From: Puniceicoccaceae bacterium | GTDB taxonomy: Bacteria; Verrucomicrobiota; Verrucomicrobiia; Opitutales; JAFGAQ01 | DNA: 64,000 nucleotides | Assembly (NCBI GenBank): GCA_040224245.1 | Contig: JBEGIR010000087.1 | Location: 1-64,000 of the forward strand | Direction of reading: 5' to 3' | Part shown: positions 28,301 through 34,662 of the stretch, piece after piece | Numbering within the stretch: position 1 is the first letter of the stretch | Layout: every line of letters begins with the position of its first letter | Position numbers and translations under genes: made by a program | Notes under the pieces: generated by a model | What the model was told of the DNA's origin: nothing | Seen by the model: only the letters and a program-made list of their open reading frames with translations | Databases searched by the model: none

Positions 28301-29099
28301 TGATCACAGTCTTGCGCAGGTCCTCGAGATTCTTGAGAAAGCCCAATCCCCGAATGACGTATTCGACGGAATTGATCTCAATGGTGCGAGCCCCCACATC
28401 GACATTGCTTCCCCGCACCGCATCAAAAACCTCCTGCAGTGAAATCCCGTAACTTCGCAAAGCGGCAGGATCCACATCCACCTGATATTCTTTGACAAAG
28501 CCACCGATGGATGCGACTTCAGCCACTCCATCCACTCCCTGGAGTGCATAGCGCACATACCAGTCCTGCGTGCTGCGCAGCTCATCAAGATCCCACCCTC
28601 CCGCAGGTTTTCCATCCGCAGTTCGACCTTCCAGTGTGTACCAAAAGACCTGCCCCAGTGCAGTTGCGTCAGGTCCGAGTTGCGGGGATACGCCTTCGGG
28701 CAGCGTGCCCGCTGGCAGGCTGTTCAGTTTTTCAAGAATGCGACTTCGGGTCCAGTAGAACTCCGCACCCTCCTTGAAGATGATGTAGATCGACACAAAC
28801 CCAAACATGGAATAACTCCGGATGGTCTTGACCTCCGGCAATCCCAGAAGCGCACTGGTGAGCGGATAGGTGATCTGATCCTCAATGTCCTGCGGTGAGC
28901 GGCCAGCCCACTCCGTAAACACAATCTGTTGGTTCTCACCAATATCGGGAATCGCATCCACGGGCACCGGATCCCTTGGGAAGATGTCGCTCTCCCAGTC
29001 AAAGGGTGCAACCGCAACACCCCAGATCACCCATACCAGGATGAAAAGAACCACAACGAGTTTCTGCTCCAGGCAGAATCGAATGAGTCTGTTGATCAT
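25335..29099 (-). CDS. cusA: CusA/CzcA-family heavy-metal efflux RND pump, long form
   Basis: 1254 residues, about 200 longer than E. coli CusA. The proton-relay helix reads GIAIAIGTIVDMGVVLIEN, close to the CusA (Cu/Ag) type. Methionines line the periplasmic cleft region (LLMPTTMPHASIGEVM; LSSGMRAPMGLKVFG). The extra length is an insert in the middle, after LAHWLIAGRF, carrying about four additional hydrophobic segments before the second periplasmic half (EFMPDLDEGSFLL). The gene overlaps both neighbours by ATGA, showing tight coupling. Monovalent copper/silver is the favoured substrate by motif; other metals cannot be excluded. Confidence 0.92.
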   Translation of the reverse strand: MINRLIRFCLEQKLVVVLFILVWVIWGVAVAPFDWESDIFPRDPVPVDAIPDIGENQQIVFTEWAGRSPQDIEDQITYPLTSALLGLPEVKTIRSYSMFGFVSIYIIFKEGAEFYWTRSRILEKLNSLPAGTLPEGVSPQLGPDATALGQVFWYTLEGRTADGKPAGGWDLDELRSTQDWYVRYALQGVDGVAEVASIGGFVKEYQVDVDPAALRSYGISLQEVFDAVRGSNVDVGARTIEINSVEYVIRGLGFLKNLEDLRKTVITQRDRVPITLEHVAEIELGPALRRGALDKAGAEAVGGVVVTRFGENPLAVIKRVKEKISEISPGLPRKTLDDGTVSQVEIVPFYDRTGLIYETLGTLEDAVRQQILVTIIVVVLMLMHLRSASLISGILPLAVLFSFIGMKLFGVDANVVALSGIAIAIGTIVDMGVVLIENLLKHLDNADPEESRLEVVYRACSEVGGAVTTAVLTTVISFLPVFTMEAAEGKLFRPLAYTKTFALIGSILVALTIIPPLAHWLIAGRFKAQWVRYGLWVGIAVVGMAGMVFVKDIPLWLGVLMMAVAAFHLCSNRIPASVRRLLFIGFNVIVAMAVAIWLARDWKPLGPELPVQNLVFVLVAIGGLLGSVVLFIRSYARILAFLLRFKLAFLGLNLCVIAFGFIIWLGWSSVFGWLPQAAKSSKPFVTLAHALPGLGKEFMPDLDEGSFLLMPTTMPHASIGEVMDVLRKQDMAIHAIPEVETAVGKLGRVESSLDPAPISMIETVINYKSEFITDEAGRILTFAYDDAMNSFERDADGELVFDPDGRPFRQWREHIQSPDDIWDEIVSAATIPGTTSAPKLQPIAARLVMLSSGMRAPMGLKVFGPDLETLEQVALDIETLLKQVPSIKSEAVLADRIVGKPYLEIDINRDAIARYGISVRKVQDVIEVAMGGKPITQTVEGRERYHVRVRYLRELRDQFEAIEAILVAAPDGTQVPLRELATLRYLRGPQVIKSEDTFLVGYVIFDHHDGFAEVEVVEQAKAFLEQKIQSGELHIPTGVRYQFTGSYENQIRAEKKLRVVLPLALFAIWLILYFQFRRVSTTLMIFSGILFAWSGGFILLWLYGQPWFFDFSLFGQNLRDLFQMGTINLSVAVWVGFLALFGIATDDGVLMMTYIHQRMSEAPPSTVEQIRQRVIEAATRRVRPAMMTSATTILALLPVLTSTGRGSDIMVPMAIPSFGGMMLAVLTIFVVPVLFCGMTELTHRIQSSRKEIHT

Positions 29100-29833
29100 T
29101 TCAAAAGCATCCAGATGGCCATCGCCATCATCATCAGGTTTTCAGTGAGGGAAATAAATCCTAGTGGAACGTCACTGCCCCCTCCGACACAGGCACATTT
29201 CAAGTCACGTTTTTCGATGTACACCGCTTTGACGATGGAGATCGCTCCGACGCCGGTCGCCACGAGCACAATCGGCGCAATGATCGATGTCAGCACTCCC
29301 GCGATCATGAATACCCCACCAAGGGTTTCGATGAGCGCATAGAGAACCGCATACGGCACATAGCGCTGGGCCAGTAGGTCATACTGGATGAATCCGTTGG
29401 TGTACGATTGCAGGTCCCGAAGCTTTTGAATACCAAGAACACACATCGAAAACGCGATGAACCACTCGACGAAGCGAATCAGATCAAACCCGCCCAGACT
29501 GGCCCAACTTGCAGAGAGTGCCATTGCGAAGGTAACCGCGAAGATGGCAATCACAGGCTGGTAGGTTTCACCTTCACGCGGGTCGGGGCCGAGTCCCAAA
29601 TACTCGCGCAGGGCATCATAACCGCCAATGTGCTTTTCTCCGATCCAAATCTGGGGAGTCTCATCGACCTTGTGCTTTTCCTTGAATTGCCGGTCTTCGT
29701 CGCGGGTGCGAAGTGCTCGATCCTCGACGGAATAACCGTGGCGTTTCAACAAATCGACTCCTTTGATCCCCCATGGACAAAGGTGGTCGGAGGTCATCAT
29801 GCGATAAATAACTGCTTTTTCTTTCATGGTCAT
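29096..29833 (-). CDS. glutaredoxin-MauE/DoxX fusion membrane protein
   Basis: 245 residues. Residues about 5-80 form a glutaredoxin-like domain with the motif LCPWGIKG (Cys19) and the cis-Pro region ETPQIWIG; only one active-site Cys is present, as in monothiol types. The rest is a MauE/DoxX-like membrane domain with about four helices and a conserved CACVGGG pair of cysteines on a loop near residue 210. Such fusions are annotated as MauE/DoxX redox-associated proteins. It lies between CusB and CusA, 31 bases after CusB and overlapping the CusA start. A role in thiol redox control of Cu(I) or of pump cysteines is inference. Confidence 0.8.
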   Translation of the reverse strand: MTMKEKAVIYRMMTSDHLCPWGIKGVDLLKRHGYSVEDRALRTRDEDRQFKEKHKVDETPQIWIGEKHIGGYDALREYLGLGPDPREGETYQPVIAIFAVTFAMALSASWASLGGFDLIRFVEWFIAFSMCVLGIQKLRDLQSYTNGFIQYDLLAQRYVPYAVLYALIETLGGVFMIAGVLTSIIAPIVLVATGVGAISIVKAVYIEKRDLKCACVGGGSDVPLGFISLTENLMMMAMAIWMLLK

Positions 29834-29864
29834 AGGTCTGCGTTCTATTCCTGCTTACAGTGTT

Positions 29865-31781
29865 TCAGGATCCGTGCTCTGCGTGGGATGCAGGATGTTG
29901 CGGGATGGTTTCAATCACCTCACCACACCTCAGCATCATGGCACCAAAATAAGGGTTTTGAAGGGGTTCTTCAGCCTGTAGCCAGTCGGCACCCCGATCC
30001 CCATAAACCATGGGGCAATGCATCACCAACCATTCCCCCTCAAAAGCTTTTGGATTTTCCCTGACGGCAGCAATCATCGCGTTTGATAGCCGCTCAAAGT
30101 GGGGTTTGCGGAATCGATCCAAACTGTCGGCAGCCAGCATTTCGTGCAGCAGCATCGGAAGTGCTCCATCATGACCAGTAAGCTTCATCATGGCTTCAGC
30201 CTGGTTTTGAGCGCTCTGCAACTCATCTGCAGCCAGTGCCGACTGCATGGCCAGATAGGCTTCGATCAGCTGCGGTGCCAACTCGCCTGCAATCTCCACC
30301 TCAGGCATGTCCGTCTTCGATGGTTCCGCTTCAAGGTGCCTGTCTCCGGCATCGCTGTGTGAATGACCCGGTGCAGAGTCGCCGCCAGCCGGATTCATCA
30401 TGCTGGGCTTGGCCTGGATTTGCAGCGCGCTGTCAATTTTGAACGCACCCTTGGTGACGACACGATCACCCACCTGCAGTCCGCTCGCCACTAGAAAGAC
30501 TTCCCCTGCTCGCGGACCCAAAACAATCTCCCGCCCCTCATAGGTAGGTCGATCCGCATCGGGCTTTTCCACATATACCACCGCCCGCCTGCCTGTGCGC
30601 AAGACCGCTGAGGCAGGAACCAGCAAGGGGGCTTCAGGCCTCTTTTCATCGACAAAACCGAGAGTCTCTGCAGGAACCAGATCCATACCGCAAACATCGC
30701 ATTGCCCCGGTTCATCCTTCACGATCTCCGGGTGCATCGGGCTGATCCATTTTCCGGCAAACTCCGGAGCATACACCTCACCCTCACCGGCCAGTCGCAC
30801 GGCAACGCTTGCACGGATCAACATGCCCGGCTTCAGTTTCCCCTCTGCATTTGGTACGTTCACCCGTATGGGCACGGTGCGGGTGCGACGATCCACTTCG
30901 GGTTCAATAAAGGCAATGCTGCCATGAAACGTATCACCCGGAAACGACTCCACGCTGAAATCCACGTTCTGTCCATAGCGCAGCCAAGGCAGGTCCGATT
31001 CAAAGGCATCCAACTGCGCCCACAGGGTCGAGAGGTCGACAATGCGGAACAACGGCTGCCCGAGCGTCACATAGTCACCCTCTTTCACCTGCTGCTCTAC
31101 CACAACGCCCCCAATGGGTGCCTTGAGCACAAAATGATCCGACGCTTCTCCGCGCTCAAGAATCTCCTCGATTTGCCCCGGTAACAAATCCCACAGGCGC
31201 AACTTCTCCCTGGCAGAGCGCGTAATGGAACTATCGGGATCTGCGCGATGGGCGACCAGCAGTTCGCGTTGGGCAGCAAGCAGATCGGGGCTGTAAACCT
31301 TGGCCAGATGCTCCCCTGCCTTGACTCGCATGCCCGTAAAATTGACGTAGAGTTCCTCGATCCGGGCCGGGAAACGGGCAGAAAGGGATTGTTCGCGGGT
31401 TTGATCATACTCCAGTTTCCCGACCAGTTGCGTTTCGACCTCAGGAAAATCCTGTACAATCGCAGTGGTCTGGATCTCAGCCAGAGCGCGGGATGCCTCA
31501 CTCATTCGCAGGACGCGAGGTTCGTCGTGCGAATCCCCATCCTGCTCCAATGGAATCAGATCCATGCCACATATCGGGCAATCCCCCGGCTCCGGTTGCT
31601 GAATTTGGGGGTGCATGGAACAGGTCCAGATGCTCGGTTCATCACCGAGACTGGCAGAGTGGGTCGTCTGCGCTTCGGATTGATTCGAATGGCCCGAAAA
31701 GACAAATTTGCCGATGGCCAGACCCAGAACAAGCGTCATGAGCGCAGGCAGGGTGGTGAGCAGAATGATTTTTTTATTCAT
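29865..31781 (-). CDS. cusB: CusB-family efflux adaptor with two HMBD motifs and C-terminal DUF3347 domain
   Basis: 638 residues from the ATG at 31781, which overlaps the end of the TolC gene by eight bases. N-terminal membrane anchor (residues 5-28). A heavy-metal-binding motif WTCSMHPQI...CPICGMDLIP lies at about 52-78, followed by the barrel-sandwich (lipoyl) and beta-barrel domains of an RND adaptor. A second motif, WISPMHPEI...CDVCGMDLVP, is inserted at about 345-370, before the membrane-proximal domain. A His-rich linker (GHSHSD) leads to a C-terminal DUF3347 domain (about 500-625) ending with HCPMVYGDRGADW and MMLRCG. It bridges CusA and the TolC-like channel and probably funnels metal. 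Confidence 0.92.
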   Translation of the reverse strand: MNKKIILLTTLPALMTLVLGLAIGKFVFSGHSNQSEAQTTHSASLGDEPSIWTCSMHPQIQQPEPGDCPICGMDLIPLEQDGDSHDEPRVLRMSEASRALAEIQTTAIVQDFPEVETQLVGKLEYDQTREQSLSARFPARIEELYVNFTGMRVKAGEHLAKVYSPDLLAAQRELLVAHRADPDSSITRSAREKLRLWDLLPGQIEEILERGEASDHFVLKAPIGGVVVEQQVKEGDYVTLGQPLFRIVDLSTLWAQLDAFESDLPWLRYGQNVDFSVESFPGDTFHGSIAFIEPEVDRRTRTVPIRVNVPNAEGKLKPGMLIRASVAVRLAGEGEVYAPEFAGKWISPMHPEIVKDEPGQCDVCGMDLVPAETLGFVDEKRPEAPLLVPASAVLRTGRRAVVYVEKPDADRPTYEGREIVLGPRAGEVFLVASGLQVGDRVVTKGAFKIDSALQIQAKPSMMNPAGGDSAPGHSHSDAGDRHLEAEPSKTDMPEVEIAGELAPQLIEAYLAMQSALAADELQSAQNQAEAMMKLTGHDGALPMLLHEMLAADSLDRFRKPHFERLSNAMIAAVRENPKAFEGEWLVMHCPMVYGDRGADWLQAEEPLQNPYFGAMMLRCGEVIETIPQHPASHAEHGS

Positions 31782-33090
31782 GTTGATGCGTTGCGTCAAA
31801 AGTTCCAAGGATGGGTTCGTTCGCCAGGGTTTGAAGCATGACGCGATGTTGCCAGACATCCGCAGCCGCTCTCCAGTAGTACAGCTGGAATTCCAGAAGG
31901 GAGCGTTCACTGTCGATCACTTCAAGGATGCCCATGATTCCACCCTCGTAAGCGGCCCTGCTGTTCTCAGCGGCCTGCTCGGCAAGACCCAACAACTCGT
32001 CTCCATACAGGATGAGCTGGCGCTGGGCATTCTCCAGTTTGGCCAGAGTCGTGTTCAGCAGGGTGATGAGCGCATTCTCCTGCTGGATTCGTTCATTTTC
32101 ACTGGAACGCTGAACCGCAAGGGCTTCAGCCTCGGCGGCATTGTTCTTCTCGGTCCAGATTGGCAGGTTGAGGGATAGCGAGACTCCCCAGGCATCCTTA
32201 CCCGCAGATGCCGGAACTGGACTGACCGAAGGATCTCCAATCCTGGCGTAATTCAATCCTACAGAAACGTCGGGGTATCGCTCCAGTCGTGCGCGCTCCC
32301 GACGGGCGTCTGCACTTTGGATTCGAAGCTCCATTGCTTTCAGCCGAGGGTGATTGGCACGCACCGCTGCCTGCAGGTCATCGCGATTCACCTGCAACGG
32401 GGAAGGTGCCTGCCACTCTGGCCAGGATATCAGGGATCTCATCTCCAGGGTCAACAGCTCAGCAAGTTGTGCAGACCGGGTGATGCGCTCCTGCCTGAGG
32501 GATTGCAGGCGATCCTCCATTTTTCCGATTTCGACCTTGAGGCGTAAGAGTTCGTTGATGGCAGCACCACCCTGAACCTTCGCTTCCACAACCGGTTCAA
32601 GTTTCATCAGCAGGTCGCGATTCTCACGCGTCAAGTCGATGGCTTTCCCGAGGTAGGCATATTCATAAAACGCCTGGGATACGCGTTGAACGAGCAACAA
32701 TTGCTGATCCTGATACAAATGGTGCAAGGCCTGCGCATCGGCAAATGCAGCACTGCGCTGGTATTCCCGTTTCCCAAACCATGGCAATCGCTGACTGAGC
32801 ATGAACGTGCTCTCTTGCGGGCCATTTCGGGTCTGGATGGACTCCACAAAGTGGGTCACCTGCAAGGTGGGGTCTGGCAATGCGGACGCTTGTGGGATGC
32901 GTTGTGCTGAAGCGCGATAACGCTGCTCAACAGCGTGGAGTTGTGGGTTCGTCGAAAGGGCCTGCTCGAGGTAGTCGACCAGGGATCGATTTGTCGATTC
33001 CCAATCGCTTTCTGCAAAACTGACGTTGACGGTACTCACGCCCCCGCTCAGGAGTACCAGGCAACACAAACGCATGATCGTTGAGGTCAT
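31774..33090 (-). CDS. TolC-family outer-membrane efflux protein (CusC/CzcC type)
   Basis: 438 residues from the ATG at 33090, with GAAGGG just upstream and a signal peptide (MRLCCLVLLSGGVSTVNVSFAES). The two-fold repeated outer-membrane-factor pattern is visible: ALSTNPQLHAVEQRYRAS and AAVRANHPRLKAMELRIQSA begin the two halves. It forms the channel through the outer membrane for the CusBA pump. The gene is first of the structural part of the operon and follows the sigma gene after 108 bases, a gap that contains a promoter-like element shared with the operon head. Confidence 0.9.
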   Translation of the reverse strand: MTSTIMRLCCLVLLSGGVSTVNVSFAESDWESTNRSLVDYLEQALSTNPQLHAVEQRYRASAQRIPQASALPDPTLQVTHFVESIQTRNGPQESTFMLSQRLPWFGKREYQRSAAFADAQALHHLYQDQQLLLVQRVSQAFYEYAYLGKAIDLTRENRDLLMKLEPVVEAKVQGGAAINELLRLKVEIGKMEDRLQSLRQERITRSAQLAELLTLEMRSLISWPEWQAPSPLQVNRDDLQAAVRANHPRLKAMELRIQSADARRERARLERYPDVSVGLNYARIGDPSVSPVPASAGKDAWGVSLSLNLPIWTEKNNAAEAEALAVQRSSENERIQQENALITLLNTTLAKLENAQRQLILYGDELLGLAEQAAENSRAAYEGGIMGILEVIDSERSLLEFQLYYWRAAADVWQHRVMLQTLANEPILGTFDATHQHE

Positions 33091-33099
33091 AATCCCTTC

Positions 33100-33130
33100 A
33101 ACGCGGATTTTTGGAAAAACCCTCAAAAAA
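33100..33130 (-). promoter_or_regulatory. promoter-like element upstream of tolC, matching the operon head
   Basis: On the minus strand: six T, then GAGGGTTT (33124-33117), a 12-base spacer, then GCGTT (33104-33100), ending nine bases before the tolC ATG. The same parts with a 13-base spacer, also ending nine bases before the start codon, occur at 34593-34626 upstream of the anti-sigma-like gene. The layout suggests a promoter read by the ECF sigma factor encoded between them. Confidence 0.5.
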
Positions 33131-33198
33131 GAAAAATCGTATCGCAAACAGCCTAGCTCATCGCACTTGCGGTGCGCGTTCCCTTCCCTCTCAGCATG

Positions 33199-33786
33199 TC
33201 AATGGAACAAAGACGATAGTTCCTTTTTCAAGTGCATTCGGGCGCGATAGATGCGGGTCTCGATGGTCTTGCGGCTTGTCCTCAACACCTCAGCACATTC
33301 ATCATGCGAATGCCCCTCCAGAACACAAAAGACAAAGGGAAAGCGCAATTTTTCCGGAAGGGTGGTCACCTTTTGATGGAACAACCCCAGCATCTCACGG
33401 TTCTCTGTCGACTCCGAGGGTTGCGGCAACTGCGATTCGATGACATCGATGAGCGCTGCCGTATCCTCCTGCTTCGAATCACCGGAGTGCAGCGGCACCC
33501 ATACGCGGTGTTTTCGATTGCGACGCAGGGAGTCCATAGCAAGGTTGCGCGTGATGGAAAACATCCAGGTCTTCACCGCTGCCCGTGGAGTAAAACGTAC
33601 CGCGTTCTGATAGACACGCAAGAAGGTCTGCTCGGTAACTTCCGCAGCATCCGACTCGTGGTGCAGATAGCGGTAAGCAAATCGGAACACCGCATTTTTG
33701 TGGCGCTTCATCAAGCTGGACAATGCCGCAACATCGCCCGATGCCATTCGTCGGAGCAGCACTTCATCTGAATCTCCATCCTCCAT
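33199..33786 (-). CDS. ECF sigma factor of the metal-efflux operon (CnrH-like)
   Basis: 195 residues. Region 2 is seen in AVFRFAYRYLHHESDAAEVT and in MFSITRNLAMDSLRR, and region 4 in LPEKLRFPFVFCVLEGHSHD followed by the helix-turn-helix SRKTIETRIYRARMHLKK. It differs from the FecI factor at 5209. It follows the metal-sensor gene after seven bases and precedes tolC. In Cupriavidus metallidurans CnrYXH, the anti-sigma CnrY and sensor CnrX hold the sigma factor CnrH until metal is present; gene order and types here are the same (Y-X-H). Confidence 0.9.
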   Translation of the reverse strand: MEDGDSDEVLLRRMASGDVAALSSLMKRHKNAVFRFAYRYLHHESDAAEVTEQTFLRVYQNAVRFTPRAAVKTWMFSITRNLAMDSLRRNRKHRVWVPLHSGDSKQEDTAALIDVIESQLPQPSESTENREMLGLFHQKVTTLPEKLRFPFVFCVLEGHSHDECAEVLRTSRKTIETRIYRARMHLKKELSSLFH

Positions 33787-33793
33787 TCAACCC

Positions 33794-34252
33794 TCATTGA
33801 GGCGTGCTCAATGCCTCGCTCGCGATGTCTCTCAGTTTTTCCTGTTTGTCCGCAGGCAACACCTGAAGCATATCGTAATAATGGCGAATCGACAGCTCCT
33901 GCAACGCCCCATGCACCACATGCAACTCATGGATCGCCTGGCGTGTGTCATCCGTGAAACTCTCCGATTGCACAAGGTGTTGGCGCAACTGCTCGATGCG
34001 ATTCTGAAAATCCCGCTGCAACTGCGCCCTTTGCTCCCGGTAAGTCGGTTCGAGTGCATTGACCCTTGTCGCCTGCTCTGGAGTCAATTCGAGTGTTTCC
34101 TGCAACCACTGGTGCCCATCTGCCTCATCATGCCGATCCCAATTGCGCTCTTTCAACAATACCTTGGTCGTGAAAATCGAAATGACCGCACTGAGCACCA
34201 TCAACCCAATGACCATGAGCAACTGCGGGGGGAAAGGGCGGGAATTACTCAT
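33794..34252 (-). CDS. periplasmic heavy-metal sensor, CnrX-like
   Basis: 152 residues: one N-terminal membrane anchor (about 10-32) and a helical periplasmic domain of the metal-sensor/Spy type with ELTPEQ (56-60). In CnrX the metal is held by two N-terminal His, a Glu and a C-terminal His-x3-Met pair; here candidates are His41 and His47, Glu68 and His124-x3-Met128 (RHYYDM). This correspondence is read by eye and not aligned by program. It overlaps the anti-sigma-like gene by eight bases and is followed after seven bases by the sigma gene. Role: sense periplasmic metal and release the sigma factor. Confidence 0.82.
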   Translation of the reverse strand: MSNSRPFPPQLLMVIGLMVLSAVISIFTTKVLLKERNWDRHDEADGHQWLQETLELTPEQATRVNALEPTYREQRAQLQRDFQNRIEQLRQHLVQSESFTDDTRQAIHELHVVHGALQELSIRHYYDMLQVLPADKQEKLRDIASEALSTPQ

Positions 34253-34583
34253 GACTCCTGGGGGTTGGGATCAATAGATCTGTTGCCTGAAAGACGTCAA
34301 ACCCGAGTGCCAGGGATGCAATCTCACGAGTAGCTGTCGCATCATCGAGGTAACGGGACGAGAGAACCGTCACCCCGGAACTTACCGCAACCGTCAGCAC
34401 CACCATGGCAATGGCCAGACCCGGTTGCGCAAAGGCGAAACGGATCTGCTGCCACAGAGAAACCCTTCCCTCCCGGTCTTGCAGCACGTTTTGCATGACA
34501 CGCGCTTCCAATGACTCGGGACAATCTGGCAAGGCTTCTGTCTTCGCACATTGGATGAGGGCATCAAACTGGAGATCATTCAT
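34245..34583 (-). CDS. membrane anti-sigma-like protein (CnrY position)
   Basis: 112 residues with about 50 cytoplasmic residues, one membrane segment (about 54-75, PGLAIAMVVLTVAVSSGVTVLSS region) and a short periplasmic tail. I do not recognise the family from sequence alone. The call rests on context: it is the first gene of a Y-X-H type triplet and its topology (short cytosolic part able to bind a sigma factor, one helix, small periplasmic part able to meet the sensor) is that of CnrY. A promoter-like element lies nine bases before its ATG, so the mRNA may be leaderless. Confidence 0.65.
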   Translation of the reverse strand: MNDLQFDALIQCAKTEALPDCPESLEARVMQNVLQDREGRVSLWQQIRFAFAQPGLAIAMVVLTVAVSSGVTVLSSRYLDDATATREIASLALGFDVFQATDLLIPTPRSHE

Positions 34584-34592
34584 AGTGGATAT

Positions 34593-34626
34593 AACGCAAA
34601 ATAGAGTGGCAAACCCTCAAAAAAAA
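34593..34626 (-). promoter_or_regulatory. promoter-like element at the head of the metal operon
   Basis: On the minus strand: eight T, GAGGGTTT (34618-34611), a 13-base spacer and GCGTT (34597-34593), nine bases before the start codon at 34583. It matches the element at 33100-33130. GCGTT-type minus-10 boxes fit ECF sigma promoters. Autoregulation by the sigma factor of this operon is the inferred role. Confidence 0.5.
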
Positions 34627-34642
34627 GCAACACAGCAACTGG

Positions 34643-34659
34643 CCGATCCCATTCCCCCG
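34643..34659. repeat. 17-bp direct repeat, right border of the metal-efflux operon
   Basis: Exact copy, same orientation, of 24775-24791. It lies 60 bases upstream of the anti-sigma-like start codon and three bases beyond the GH2 stop codon at 34663. On the minus strand both copies follow a stop codon with the bases TGATC nearby, so the similarity may extend slightly beyond the 17 bases. Confidence 0.85.
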
Positions 34660-34662
34660 AGA

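Larger units (their letters stand above)
24775..34659 (-). mobile_element. putative genomic island carrying a complete metal-efflux operon, bounded by 17-bp direct repeats
   Basis: All eight genes are on the minus strand and concern metal sensing or efflux, whereas both flanks are glycan genes. Exact 17-bp direct repeats lie just outside the first and last gene, 9868 bases apart. Removing the segment leaves the acetylesterase (ending 24649) and GH2 (ending 34663) as convergent neighbours with one repeat copy between them. No integrase or transposase is inside, so the mechanism is unknown; recombination between repeats or a shared 3'-end sequence are both possible. Confidence 0.5.
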
